Source of the DNA: Ferruginibacter sp.
GTDB lineage: Bacteria > Bacteroidota > Bacteroidia > Chitinophagales > Chitinophagaceae
Reading direction: 5' to 3'
NCBI GenBank assembly: GCA_016786725.1
Contig: JAEUVU010000001.1
Location: 1 to 64,000 of the forward strand
Length of the DNA stretch: 64,000 bases
Positions 25,632 to 34,182 of this stretch are shown one piece after another. Below the pieces are notes generated by a model. It did no database searches, was not told the origin of the DNA, and saw only the letters and a list, made by a program, of their open reading frames with translations. The position numbers and the translations under genes were made by a program. Numbering within the stretch: the first letter of the stretch is position 1; each line of letters starts with the position of its first letter.

Positions 25632-26969
25632 ATGAAACAAAAACTAACACTAATTCTGGCATTATCTCTCTTAGCCACAAGTGCCTTTTCGCAAAAAAAC
25701 AAGAAGGCATCCGGAGATAAAAAAGGCCCGCTTTTCGGGTTACATTTTAATATGCAGGACTTTGTTGCGCCATTGGGTATTAAAAATCCAATCACCGGTA
25801 AAACCTACGCAACTTTCAGAGATATGACTAAAGGCTTTTCTTTATCATATTGGAAAGGTATTCATCCTAAAGTGGATGTTGCTGTAAAGGCAAATGCAAG
25901 TTTTCGTGATTACCGTGCTATCCGCACAGGTTTAACTCAAAAAACTGAAATAGGTATTGAACTTGAACCAACCATCAACCTGCGTCCTTTTCCTGATGGA
26001 GCCCTGCTGAATCCGTTTTTAACCGTGGGTATCGGCGGCGGGCTTTATACTGATAAATTAGGCGCTTATGTTCCTGCAGGCCTTGGTCTTCAGGTTAATT
26101 TCAACAGCGTTACATATATGTTTGTGCAGGCGCAATACAGGTGGGATATCATGAAGAAAACAAAAGTTGGCGACAACCTGTTCTATTCAGTGGGCCTGGC
26201 TCAGAATATTGGTAAAGAAAAGCCAACAGCACCACCACCACCACCACCACCACCACCACCAGCCGACAGGGATAATGATGGTATCATTGATGCTGATGAC
26301 AAATGTCCTGATGTTCCTGGTTTAGCTTCTCTGCAGGGCTGCCCAGACAGGGATGGTGATGGTATAACTGATGCTGATGATAAGTGTCCCGATGTTCCAG
26401 GTTTGGCCCGCTATCAAGGTTGCCCAATACCTGATACAGATAAAGATGGTATCAATGACGAAGTTGATAAATGCCCAACTGTTCCAGGTGTTGCACGTTA
26501 CCAGGGTTGTCCTATTCCTGATACTGATGGCGATGGTGTAAATGATGAGGAAGATAAGTGTATCAACGAAAAAGGGCCAGCTTCAAACTTTGGTTGCCCG
26601 GTTATTGAACAGGCTATCATTGACCGCGTTAAATTGGCTGCCAAAAATGTATTCTTTGCTACGGCAAGTGATAAATTACTGGCACAGTCCAACAAACGCT
26701 TAAATGATGTTGTTACTATCCTCAACGAGAATCCATCTTTCAAAATTCAGATTGATGGTCACACAGATGATCAGGGTAAAGATGAGTACAACATGGACCT
26801 TTCTAACAGAAGGGCTGCTTCTGTAAAAGCTTATTTGGTTGGTAAAGGTATTGCTGAAAGCCGTTTAAGCTCTATGGGCTATGGCGAAACAAAACCAGTT
26901 GCTGATAACAAAACAGCTAAAGGCCGTGCAGAAAACAGAAGAGTAGAAATGACTTTGAGCAACTATTAA
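25632..26969 (+). CDS. OmpA family protein with thrombospondin type 3 repeats
   Basis: 445 residues from ATG 25632. A signal peptide (1-20, ending 'TSAFSQ') is followed by a small beta-barrel or outer-membrane domain (~30-200), then a run of ten prolines. Four calcium-binding type 3 repeats follow, of the form 'DRDNDGIIDADDKCPDVPG'. The C-terminal OmpA domain reads 'IQIDGHTDDQGKDEYNMDLSNRRAASVKAYLVGKGI...GYGETKPVADNKTAKGRAENRRVEM', with the conserved Asp and Arg that hold peptidoglycan. It links the outer membrane to the cell wall. Strong promoter, strong terminator and single-gene transcript. Confidence 0.95.
   Translation: MKQKLTLILALSLLATSAFSQKNKKASGDKKGPLFGLHFNMQDFVAPLGIKNPITGKTYATFRDMTKGFSLSYWKGIHPKVDVAVKANASFRDYRAIRTGLTQKTEIGIELEPTINLRPFPDGALLNPFLTVGIGGGLYTDKLGAYVPAGLGLQVNFNSVTYMFVQAQYRWDIMKKTKVGDNLFYSVGLAQNIGKEKPTAPPPPPPPPPPADRDNDGIIDADDKCPDVPGLASLQGCPDRDGDGITDADDKCPDVPGLARYQGCPIPDTDKDGINDEVDKCPTVPGVARYQGCPIPDTDGDGVNDEEDKCINEKGPASNFGCPVIEQAIIDRVKLAAKNVFFATASDKLLAQSNKRLNDVVTILNENPSFKIQIDGHTDDQGKDEYNMDLSNRRAASVKAYLVGKGIAESRLSSMGYGETKPVADNKTAKGRAENRRVEMTLSNY
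26231..26261 (+). repeat. CCA trinucleotide tract coding for ten prolines
   Basis: Ten consecutive CCA codons in the OmpA linker. Slippage in multiples of three would change linker length without a frameshift. Confidence 0.95.
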
Positions 26970-26989
26970 TAGTTTCTTAAACTAAATAG

Positions 26990-27020
26990 AAAATCCCTCC
27001 GGCAATCGGAGGGATTTTTG
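26990..27020 (+). terminator. Terminator of the OmpA gene
   Basis: AATCCCTCCG / CGGAGGGATT hairpin with a 3-4-base loop, followed by T5. Confidence 0.9.
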
Positions 27021-27075
27021 TTTGTAGGAATATGCCTGCGGCTTGTTCTGCTTCTATCGAAGGCAGAAACAAAAA

Positions 27076-27184
27076 GAGGCTGTCTCAAAAGTACGAGACA
27101 GCCTCTTTTTATTCGGATCCCTGATGGAGAACTTACCTTATTTAAGCAATTGTCAAGGCAATATTTTAATTATGAGATAGCCTC
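27076..27184. mobile_element. Small IS-derived or MITE-like remnant
   Basis: The left end GAGGCTGTCTCAAAA (27076-27090) and the inverted right end (27170-27184, reading GAGGCTATCTCATAA on the minus strand) match at 13 of 15 bases. The left end also forms a perfect 16-bp hairpin by itself (27071-27086 with 27095-27110), ending in T5, which could act as a second terminator. The 109-bp interior has no coding capacity. Ends beginning GAGGCTGTCTCA are seen on some insertion sequences; no target duplication is clear. Confidence 0.5.
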
Positions 27185-27216
27185 CGTGCATTAAACCATT
27201 TTCTCAGAAAATTAAA

Positions 27217-29193
27217 TCAAATCTTCGCTTCCAATTCCATCAGCCTCTCAAAAACAACTTCATACTCTGCATTTGCTTTTTTCAGATCATCTTCAATTGC
27301 TTTGTAGGCAGTTTCTGTTTGCAGGAATTTTGTTTTATCTCCATATACATCGGGTGATGCAAGGTCAAGTTCCAGTTGAGTTTTCTTTTTTGTAAGCTCT
27401 GCAATTTTTTCTTCCAGCTGTTTAAAAAGGTTTTTCTGTTTGGTGATCTCCTTTTTTAATTCTTTATCAATACCGGTGTTTTGAGTATTGGCAGCAGGCT
27501 GGGCAACGGGTTTAGGTTGTTCAGTTTTTACAGGAGTTTCTTTAATCGGTTGTGTGTTGGCCGCTTCTGCTTTTAACAAAGCAGCATCAGCTTTTTCTTT
27601 TCTCTCTTTCCAGTCTTCCCATTCTTTATAAGTGCCTTTAAACTCCCGTATCTTATAATTATCAATGTCCCATATCTTATTGGCAATGCGGCTGATGAAA
27701 TACCTGTCGTGACTTACCAATACAATAGTGCCTTCATATTTATTCAATGCTTCCACCAGGAGGTCAACGGAGTGAATGTCTAAGTGGTTGGTAGGTTCAT
27801 CCAGCATTAAAAAATTTGCTTTGCTGGCAATTGTTTTTGCTAAAGCCACCCTTGCTTTTTCTCCTCCGCTTAATACTTTTATTTTCTTTTCAACTGTATC
27901 ACCACTGAATAAGAAAGCGCCCAGCAAGCTTCTTAATTCCAAATCATTTTTTCCGCTTCTGGCTTCCTTTAGTTCTTCTAAAATATCGTTGTTTTGGTTC
28001 AATGCTTCCAGCTGGTGCTGTGCATAAAATGATTCTTCAACATTGTGCCCCCATTCTCTTTCTCCATTAAATGATTCCGTACCGGCAATAATTCTTAAGA
28101 GCGTAGATTTTCCTTTGCCATTGGCGCCAATCAATGCTATCTTATCGCCACGGTCAATTTCAGCGCCGGTATCTTCCAATATCTTTATCTCGCCAAAACT
28201 CTTGCTAACATGTTTTAGCGTAGCAACAATTTTACCGGGTGTTTTATCAATAGCAAAATTGATACGCATGTTGGGGCGTTCTAATTCTGCTTCTTCTATT
28301 CTTTCCAGCTTATCTAATTTTTTTACAATGCTTTGTGCCATGGCTGCTTTGCTGGCTTTTGCCCTGAATCTCTCTACCAGTCGTTCGTTTTGACGGATAT
28401 AGTCCTGCTGGTTTTCATAAGCCTTTTGCTGCATATCAATGCGCAGGGCCTTTTCCGTTTCGTAGTAAGAATAATTGCCGGTATAAAAATGTAACTGCCT
28501 TTGATACAACTCTACGATCTTATTCACCATCCTGTCTAAAAAGAAACGATCGTGCGATACAATTACAACAGCGCCGGGATAATGGATCAGGTATTTCTCA
28601 AGCCACTCAATACTAGGCAGATCCAGGTGATTGGTAGGTTCATCCATCAGCAACACATCAGGATTCTGCAAAATCATTTTTGCCAGCAGCACACGCATGC
28701 GCCAACCCCCGCTGAAGTTTTTATAGGGCTTTCCCAGGTCGGCGTTTGCAAACCCCAATCCCTGTAAAATTTCTTCTGTGCGGTGGTGAATACTGTAACC
28801 ATCCAGTACATCCATTTCATGCAACAGGTCGGCATATTTATTGGCAAGGGTTTCATCGCCTGTCTTTTCCAGCTCATGCCCCAGCAGTTCCATTTCTTTT
28901 TCCAGTTCCTTCACTCTTTCAAAAGCGCCCATTGCCACTTCCAGAATAGAATCTTCGGTATCAAACCCCAGCAGGTCCTGGTGCAAAAAGCCAATGGTGG
29001 TTTCACGTCCTTTCTCCACTGTACCTTTTGAAGGGGTATACTGGCTGGTTAATACCTTAAGCAAAGTAGATTTTCCGGTACCATTATAACCGATCAGGCC
29101 AATACGTTCATTGGGTTGTATATGCCAGGTGGCATCTTCCACAATAGTTCGGGCACCAAATTCAAACGTCACATTTTGTAATCCTAAAAGCAT
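27217..29193 (-). CDS. ABC-F family ATPase (ribosome-associated type)
   Basis: 658 residues with two ABC domains and no membrane segments. Domain one: Walker A 'GYNGTGKSTLLKVL', signature 'NFSGGWRMRVLLAKMI', Walker B 'DVLLMDEPTNHLDLPSIEWLEKYL'. Domain two: 'GANGKGKSTLLRII', 'LSGGEKARVALAKTI', 'FLMLDEPTNHLDIHSVDLL'. Between them is the charged interdomain linker (~240-320, 'YIRQNERLVERFRAKASKAAMAQSIVKKLDKLERIEEAELERPNMR'), typical of the Uup/YheS-type members. The C-terminal ~100 residues are Pro/Gln-rich and then a coiled coil. ABC-F proteins act on stalled ribosomes. Which substrate class applies here is not clear. Confidence 0.93.
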   Translation of the reverse strand: MLLGLQNVTFEFGARTIVEDATWHIQPNERIGLIGYNGTGKSTLLKVLTSQYTPSKGTVEKGRETTIGFLHQDLLGFDTEDSILEVAMGAFERVKELEKEMELLGHELEKTGDETLANKYADLLHEMDVLDGYSIHHRTEEILQGLGFANADLGKPYKNFSGGWRMRVLLAKMILQNPDVLLMDEPTNHLDLPSIEWLEKYLIHYPGAVVIVSHDRFFLDRMVNKIVELYQRQLHFYTGNYSYYETEKALRIDMQQKAYENQQDYIRQNERLVERFRAKASKAAMAQSIVKKLDKLERIEEAELERPNMRINFAIDKTPGKIVATLKHVSKSFGEIKILEDTGAEIDRGDKIALIGANGKGKSTLLRIIAGTESFNGEREWGHNVEESFYAQHQLEALNQNNDILEELKEARSGKNDLELRSLLGAFLFSGDTVEKKIKVLSGGEKARVALAKTIASKANFLMLDEPTNHLDIHSVDLLVEALNKYEGTIVLVSHDRYFISRIANKIWDIDNYKIREFKGTYKEWEDWKERKEKADAALLKAEAANTQPIKETPVKTEQPKPVAQPAANTQNTGIDKELKKEITKQKNLFKQLEEKIAELTKKKTQLELDLASPDVYGDKTKFLQTETAYKAIEDDLKKANAEYEVVFERLMELEAKI

Positions 29194-29221
29194 AAATTTT
29201 TGTACTGTTTAATACAGGCCG

Positions 29222-29229
29222 CAAAATTA
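29222..29229 (-). promoter_or_regulatory. -7 promoter box for the ABC-F gene
   Basis: TAATTTTG on the minus strand matches TAnnTTTG, 29 bases before the start codon. Confidence 0.5.
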
Positions 29230-29314
29230 ACGAATATCGAACCTTAAAGTTTAAATACTGTTATATTACCAAAAATTATTTGAGTTGAAACACCGGCATT
29301 ATGAATGAGTAAGT

Positions 29315-29322
29315 TAGCTTTG
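29315..29322 (+). promoter_or_regulatory. -7 promoter box for the DUF3347 gene
   Basis: TAGCTTTG matches TAnnTTTG, 17 bases before the ATG at 29339. Confidence 0.5.
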
Positions 29323-29338
29323 TAAAAAAACAAGTAAT

Positions 29339-29953
29339 ATGAAGAAAGTTATTTTAGGTATTTTAATAGTGATACTGGCAGGGGCGGGATATGTATGGTA
29401 TAAATTTAGTAGTGCACGAGGAGGAGACAAGGGTCCTAAACAGGCTGCAATAACATTAAAAAAGCATTCCGATACTTTTAACCTGGCTGTTGCCAATGCC
29501 ATGAATGCATACTTTGATATGTCGGCTGCATTTGTAGATGCCGATACGGCAAAAGTTAAAAGCCATGCCAATAAATTTATACAATTACTCGACAGCATTC
29601 CCTTAACCGAATTAAAAAGAGATACAGCAAATATTTTTGAAGTAGCCATGGGTAGTTTTGAAGGTATTAAAGGCAATGCACAATCTATTTTAACCATGAC
29701 TGATATACAGGAAATGCGTAAAGATTTCAGTATGGTATCAGAAAACCTGTATCCGTTTTTTAAAGTGATCAACTACGAAGGAGAAAAAATGTACTGGCAA
29801 AACTGCCCTATGGCTTTTGGAGATGAGAAGGAAGCTAACTGGGTAAGCAAGACTGAGGAAGTGATCAATCCTTACCTGGGCAAAAATCACCCGGAATTTA
29901 AAGGTACAATGCTGCACTGCGGGATGGTAAAAGATACAATTAAAGCGAAATAA
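29339..29953 (+). CDS. DUF3347 family periplasmic protein
   Basis: 204 residues. A signal or anchor helix (1-22, 'ILGILIVILAGAGYVWYKF') is followed by a helical domain of the DUF3347 type: 'AMNAYFDMSAAFVDADTAKVKSHANKFIQLLD' in the first half, and at the end 'YWQNCPMAFGDEKEANWVSKTEEVINPYLGKNHPEFKGTMLHCGMVKDTI'. The paired Cys, Met and His residues of 'NCPMAF' and 'MLHCGMV' suggest a metal site, and this domain is often next to copper or other heavy-metal export genes in Bacteroidota. Here it lies 42 bases upstream of a TonB receptor gene, probably in one transcript. The metal itself is inferred. Confidence 0.82.
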   Translation: MKKVILGILIVILAGAGYVWYKFSSARGGDKGPKQAAITLKKHSDTFNLAVANAMNAYFDMSAAFVDADTAKVKSHANKFIQLLDSIPLTELKRDTANIFEVAMGSFEGIKGNAQSILTMTDIQEMRKDFSMVSENLYPFFKVINYEGEKMYWQNCPMAFGDEKEANWVSKTEEVINPYLGKNHPEFKGTMLHCGMVKDTIKAK

Positions 29954-29995
29954 GATAGCTGTTTAAAAAGCAGGCTCTACAGTAATTAAGTAACT

Positions 29996-32353
29996 ATGAA
30001 AATAATCATTTCTGTTTTACTGTTTGTTTTGAGTTCGTTTTCAGTTTCGGCACAAAACAAATATACCATCAGCGGTTACGTCAAAGATTCGCTTAACGGC
30101 GAAACCCTGATAGGCGCTACTATAGCTGTACAGGGCCAAACAAAAGGCATCAGCAGCAACCTGTACGGATTTTATTCCATCACGCTTGACGAAGGAAAAT
30201 ACATTCTTCTCTGCACTTTTGTAGGCTACCGTATCAAAGCAGTTTCAATTGACCTGAAGGCTGATACAAAGATTAATTTTGAAGTTTTGCCTAAATCTTA
30301 CCTGGCAGAAGAAGTGGTGGTATCCTCTAAAAAAAGAGATGCCAATGTAAAAAATGCACAGATGGGAAAATTTACTTTGCCCATTGAACAGATAAAATCT
30401 ATACCAGCTTTTTTGGGCGAGGTTGACCTGTTAAAGGTTGTACAGTTTTTACCGGGTGTTCGCAATGCAGGCGAAGGCAGTTCGGGTATTTATGTACGTG
30501 GCGGCGGTCCTGATCAGAACCTGATATTACTCGATGACGCACCCGTTTACAACACAGGCCACCTGTTTGGATTTTTTTCCATCTTTAATGCTGATGCTAT
30601 AAAAAATGTTACGCTTATCAAAGGCGGTATGCCTGCACAATATGGCGGAAGATTATCCAGTGTGCTGGATGTTTCGATGAAGGAAGGTAACAACCAAAAG
30701 TTCCAGGTAGATGCAGGTATAGGACTTATTGCTTCCCGGCTTTCTGTTCAGGGGCCCATCAAAAAAAATAAATCTTCCTTTATATTATCCGGCCGCCGTA
30801 CTTATATAGATGCCATTGCAAAGCCATTTGTAAAATCGGGCAGCCAGTTTAAAGGAAGCGGTTACTATTTTTACGACCTGAATGCAAAAGTGAACTATAT
30901 TTTTTCTGACAAGGACCGGCTTTACCTGAGCGGTTATTTTGGCCGTGATGTTTTTGATTATGTGAATGGTAAACAAAGTTTAAAATTCAATATCCCCTGG
31001 GGCAACAGCACGGGCACATTAAGATGGAACCATGTATTCAATAACAAGCTGTTTGGAAACACCACAGCGGTTTACAATGATTATAATTTTGCCTTTAATG
31101 CGGCACAAAATGATTTTGAGTTAAAACTCTCATCGGGCATCCGGGACATCAGTTTAAAACAGGATTTTGATCTTTATCCTTACACAGGCCACAAACTGAA
31201 ATTCGGCGGTATCTACACTTATCATAAATTCACTCCCTCCGTTATCAGTGGCAGGCAGGATTCAACTGTTTTTGAACCAAACAATGCACAGGTAAAATTC
31301 GCACATGAAGCAGCATTGTATCTGCAGGATGATTGGGAGATTAATGAAAAAATAAAAATTCATGCAGGGTTAAGATATAGCTGGTTTCAACAAACCGGGC
31401 CTTACAAAATTTACCAGACAGATGATAATGGAAACAGAACAGACAGCACTGTTTACGGAAGCGGCAAAGCAGTAAAAACTTATGGAGGTCTGGAGCCACG
31501 GTTCACCATCCGCTATGCATTGAATGATGAAACCTCCATTAAAGGTTCTGTTACAAGAAACCTGCAATACATACACCTGGTGAGTAATGCCGGCACAACC
31601 TTGCCAACTGATATCTGGGTACCCAGCACTTATAAAGTAAAGCCGCAGATAAGTTGGTTGTATGCCGCGGGATTGTTCAAGAATTTTAAAGACAATATGT
31701 ATGAAACATCTGTAGAATTGTATTACAAGCAGATGCAGAACCAGATTGAATATGAAGAAGGGTATGTACCCAGCAGCCTGGATGATACTGAAAATCATTT
31801 TGCATTTGGTAAAGGATGGAGCTATGGCGCCGAATTCTTCGTAAACAAAACCAAGGGCCGCTTAACCGGTTGGATCGGTTATACCTTAAGCTGGACATGG
31901 CGGAAATTTCCGGCTCTTAATTTTGGAGAAAAGTATCCCGCAAAGTACGACCGCCGACATGATTTGAGCGTGGTGGCAATGTATGAGTTAAGTAAAAAGT
32001 GGAAATTATCTGCATCCTTTGTTTTTGGAACAGGTAATTCAGCAACTTTGCCCCAGCGTTTTTATATTGTTGGCGGCATACTTACACAGGAGTACAGCCG
32101 CATTAATGAATACCGTTTACCGCCTTATCACAGGCTCGATTTTTCTGCCATACTTACACCAAAGAAAAACCTGAAACGCAAATGGAAAAGCGAATGGGTG
32201 TTTAGTGTGTACAATGCCTACAACCGTAAAAATCCCTACTTTATTTATTTTGATCAATCTGGCAGTCCGTTTAACGGCACACTTGAGATCCAGGCCAAGC
32301 AGGTTTCTCTTTTTCCGGTAATACCTGCCATTACCTGGAATGTGAAGTTTTAA
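29996..32353 (+). CDS. TonB-dependent outer-membrane receptor with carboxypeptidase-like N-domain
   Basis: 785 residues. A signal peptide (1-18, 'VSAQ') is followed by a carboxypeptidase regulatory-like domain (~22-105, 'SGYVKDSLNGETLIGATIAVQG...YGFYSITLDEGKY'). The plug domain (~120-240) has 'VVQFLPGVRNAGEGSSGIYVRGGGPDQNLILLDDAPVYNTGHLFGFFSIFNADAIKNVTLIKGGMPAQYGGRLSSVLDVSMKEGN'. The rest is a 22-strand barrel ending 'TWNVKF', with a C-terminal Phe. Such receptors import metal chelates, vitamins or glycans using TonB energy. No SusD partner follows, so glycan import is less likely. It is probably co-transcribed with the upstream DUF3347 gene. Confidence 0.93.
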   Translation: MKIIISVLLFVLSSFSVSAQNKYTISGYVKDSLNGETLIGATIAVQGQTKGISSNLYGFYSITLDEGKYILLCTFVGYRIKAVSIDLKADTKINFEVLPKSYLAEEVVVSSKKRDANVKNAQMGKFTLPIEQIKSIPAFLGEVDLLKVVQFLPGVRNAGEGSSGIYVRGGGPDQNLILLDDAPVYNTGHLFGFFSIFNADAIKNVTLIKGGMPAQYGGRLSSVLDVSMKEGNNQKFQVDAGIGLIASRLSVQGPIKKNKSSFILSGRRTYIDAIAKPFVKSGSQFKGSGYYFYDLNAKVNYIFSDKDRLYLSGYFGRDVFDYVNGKQSLKFNIPWGNSTGTLRWNHVFNNKLFGNTTAVYNDYNFAFNAAQNDFELKLSSGIRDISLKQDFDLYPYTGHKLKFGGIYTYHKFTPSVISGRQDSTVFEPNNAQVKFAHEAALYLQDDWEINEKIKIHAGLRYSWFQQTGPYKIYQTDDNGNRTDSTVYGSGKAVKTYGGLEPRFTIRYALNDETSIKGSVTRNLQYIHLVSNAGTTLPTDIWVPSTYKVKPQISWLYAAGLFKNFKDNMYETSVELYYKQMQNQIEYEEGYVPSSLDDTENHFAFGKGWSYGAEFFVNKTKGRLTGWIGYTLSWTWRKFPALNFGEKYPAKYDRRHDLSVVAMYELSKKWKLSASFVFGTGNSATLPQRFYIVGGILTQEYSRINEYRLPPYHRLDFSAILTPKKNLKRKWKSEWVFSVYNAYNRKNPYFIYFDQSGSPFNGTLEIQAKQVSLFPVIPAITWNVKF

Positions 32354-32409
32354 AATGAAGAATCATCCCGATAATTTATCGAGATGCTTAATTATTTAAA
32401 AATTGGGGG

Positions 32410-32856
32410 TTAGCGTGTGAATGTCTGGTATCGCTCTACATCATAGCCCGGAAAAGCCGGGTCACTGCCCTTATTAACTACCGTAAATAATTTGTCTGTT
32501 AAGGTCAGCATCGTCCAGTTGTATGTTTTTGGCGATGAATTGGTGATCAGGGTGCCGGCGCCTGCAAATTCATAGGTGCCAATGTCTGAAGGGTTGATAT
32601 TCAGTTTGTATTCAAAACCTCCATCTTCATCAAAACGCACAAAATTTTTAGGCCGGGGAGTTGCTTTCAGGATAGTATCTTTAACAAACACCCCATTTTG
32701 AAATAATTTAAGCTGAATGCGGTTTATAACCCACTCACCAACTACCTGCTGCTCTTTGGGCAGGGTAGTACCAGTGTCTGCCTTTGCGCAACCGCTTAAA
32801 ACTGCAACAGATAATAAAATCGCCAGTAAAATAAGGGGGGTATAAGAGGTTTTCAT
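32410..32856 (-). CDS. Small lipoprotein, lipocalin-like
   Basis: 148 residues. The signal 'LILLAILLSVAVLSGC' has a consensus lipobox, so it is a lipid-anchored protein. The mature part is beta-rich: 'VVGEWVINRIQLKLFQNGVFVKDTILKATPRPKNFVRFDEDGGFEYKLN...GTYEFAGAGTLITN...YNWTMLTLTDKLFTVVNK', a pattern ('GEW.I......', 'F..DG.F......GTY.......') common to lipocalin-like DUFs in Bacteroidota. The ligand is unknown. It lies 46 bases downstream of the 32903-34033 gene in the same direction, and a small stem TGGTTGT / ACAACCA sits in the gap (32872-32896). Confidence 0.7.
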   Translation of the reverse strand: MKTSYTPLILLAILLSVAVLSGCAKADTGTTLPKEQQVVGEWVINRIQLKLFQNGVFVKDTILKATPRPKNFVRFDEDGGFEYKLNINPSDIGTYEFAGAGTLITNSSPKTYNWTMLTLTDKLFTVVNKGSDPAFPGYDVERYQTFTR

Positions 32857-32902
32857 CAGAAATAAGATAATTGGTTGTTTTTATAACGTACAACCAGCTA
32901 TT

Positions 32903-34033
32903 TTATTGCTTTATTTTATCCCTGTATTTGAACCGTATTACCCCGCTTTTTTGCAGGTCGGATGAAATGCGCACTTCATACCGGTTATCGCCGTCATTTA
33001 CCAGCATTAAAGCTGTATTTGGGGGGATTGAACCCAGGTTTTCGGCATACATAACCAATTCATTTAATTCCTTGTTTTTATCTACCTCAAGTTTTAATGT
33101 AAGGGCTTTATCGCTCAGGCGCTTATGAGATAGAATAAGGTTTCCGTTAAACAGGAGGGATATACTGTCCCCGTCTATTTCACCATTATCATACAGGCTA
33201 ACCGTAAAGGTGGGATTGTCAATTTCAATGGTTTTCAAAAGCTCACTGCTTCTTTTTGTATAAATAATATCCAATGGTTTTATTACCGGCTCTGTTTTTA
33301 TAACGGGGGGAGTTGGTAAATTATTGGTTACCGGATCTTTTACCGGCGTAGTTTCTTTTTTTACAGGTTCGGCTTTTACAAGCGGTGGCTGTGTTATTTT
33401 TTTAGTTTCTTTTTTTACAACAGGGGGCGTTTTTTTAGCCGGGGTTTTTACTACTGGCGGTATGTTTTGTTTAGGTGTATTTTTCGCAACCGGCGGAGGT
33501 GTGGTTTGTACCGGTTTGTTTTTTACAACCGGCGCCGATTTGGTAACAGGCTTATTAATAAAAGCTGTATTTTTTTGCAAAAGCCTGCGAGACAAAGCCG
33601 TTGTTCCATAGCCACAATCTCCCTCCTGGTTTGGTACGGGTACCCAACTACCTTCCAGCGAAAGCTCATCACCTTTTTGAAAATAAGTTAAGCGGTGTAT
33701 CTGAAAACAATTTCGGATGGTAATAGGTACATTTGTTTTTGTGCGTTCGGTTTCTTTTACTTCAATTGATTTACTGGCCTTGTTGATCGTACCGCTTAAT
33801 TTGCAGATGGTGTAATATTTTTTTCCACCATCACTGAAGTAAGTGTAAGAATAACCGGAAACTTTGTTGCCACTGCATTCCAGCTCCAGCACATAATCGC
33901 AGCGGTCGCCTCCCCAGCCCGTAAAAGAAGTGCTTTTGTCTATAAACTCGCCTTTCCATTGGCCTGTAAAATTCTGGGCTTTAAGAAGAGAAGGAGTAAA
34001 AAAAAATAAGAGTAGTGGTACAATTTTTTTCAT
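32903..34033 (-). CDS. Secreted protein with Pro/Lys linker and amidase-type C-terminal module
   Basis: 376 residues. Signal peptide 1-19. Residues ~20-150 form a beta-rich domain ('GQWKGEFIDKSTSFTGWGGDRCDYVLELECSGNKVSGYSYTYFSDGGKKYYTICKLSGTI') with several Cys. Residues ~155-262 are a low-complexity linker of 'PPVVK' and 'TPPVVKKETK' type. Residues 267-376 match the end of the cell-wall amidase at 17767-19122: both have 'SLYDNGEIDGDSISLLFNG'-like, 'AENLGSIPPNTALMLVNDG' and 'YEVRISSDL' segments, about half identical. The function is unknown; the linker is typical of proteins spanning the periplasm or tethered to cell wall. Confidence 0.75.
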   Translation of the reverse strand: MKKIVPLLLFFFTPSLLKAQNFTGQWKGEFIDKSTSFTGWGGDRCDYVLELECSGNKVSGYSYTYFSDGGKKYYTICKLSGTINKASKSIEVKETERTKTNVPITIRNCFQIHRLTYFQKGDELSLEGSWVPVPNQEGDCGYGTTALSRRLLQKNTAFINKPVTKSAPVVKNKPVQTTPPPVAKNTPKQNIPPVVKTPAKKTPPVVKKETKKITQPPLVKAEPVKKETTPVKDPVTNNLPTPPVIKTEPVIKPLDIIYTKRSSELLKTIEIDNPTFTVSLYDNGEIDGDSISLLFNGNLILSHKRLSDKALTLKLEVDKNKELNELVMYAENLGSIPPNTALMLVNDGDNRYEVRISSDLQKSGVIRFKYRDKIKQ

Positions 34034-34038
34034 TAATA

Positions 34039-34046
34039 CAAAGATA
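34039..34046 (-). promoter_or_regulatory. -7 promoter box abutting the 32903-34033 start codon
   Basis: TATCTTTG on the minus strand matches TAnnTTTG and ends five bases before the ATG, so the message would be leaderless or nearly so, unless translation starts further in. Confidence 0.5.
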
Positions 34047-34081
34047 TTTCAGATAAATTTTTCCATAGCTAACAGATCGTT

Positions 34082-34089
34082 AAATTTGC
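34082..34089 (+). promoter_or_regulatory. -7 promoter box for thrS
   Basis: TAAATTTG matches TAnnTTTG, 93 bases before the thrS ATG, leaving a leader of ~85 bases that carries the repeat at 34101-34170. Confidence 0.5.
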
Positions 34090-34100
34090 AGCCTGAAAAT

Positions 34101-34170
34101 TAGTCATTTGTCATTAAGTCATTCCCTTAGCGTATGGCTCAATGACCAATAACTTATAACCAATGACTTT
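34101..34170. repeat. Iterated GTCATT words with inverted AATGAC copies
   Basis: GTCATTTGTCATTAAGTCATT on the left and CAATGACC / CCAATGACTT on the right can pair in several registers. It lies in the thrS leader. No T-box features are present. Confidence 0.6.
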
Positions 34171-34182
34171 TCAATTAAAGAT

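Noticed and set aside
27217-29193. ABC-F antibiotic resistance factor
   Set aside because: The linker and tail are of the housekeeping Uup/YheS type, with no mobile context.
29314-29772. 152-codon open frame on the minus strand
   Set aside because: Antisense to the DUF3347 gene, which has a promoter, signal helix and family motifs.
34090-34182. T-box or other riboswitch in the thrS leader
   Set aside because: No T-box bulge or specifier loop; the sequence is iterated GTCATT words.
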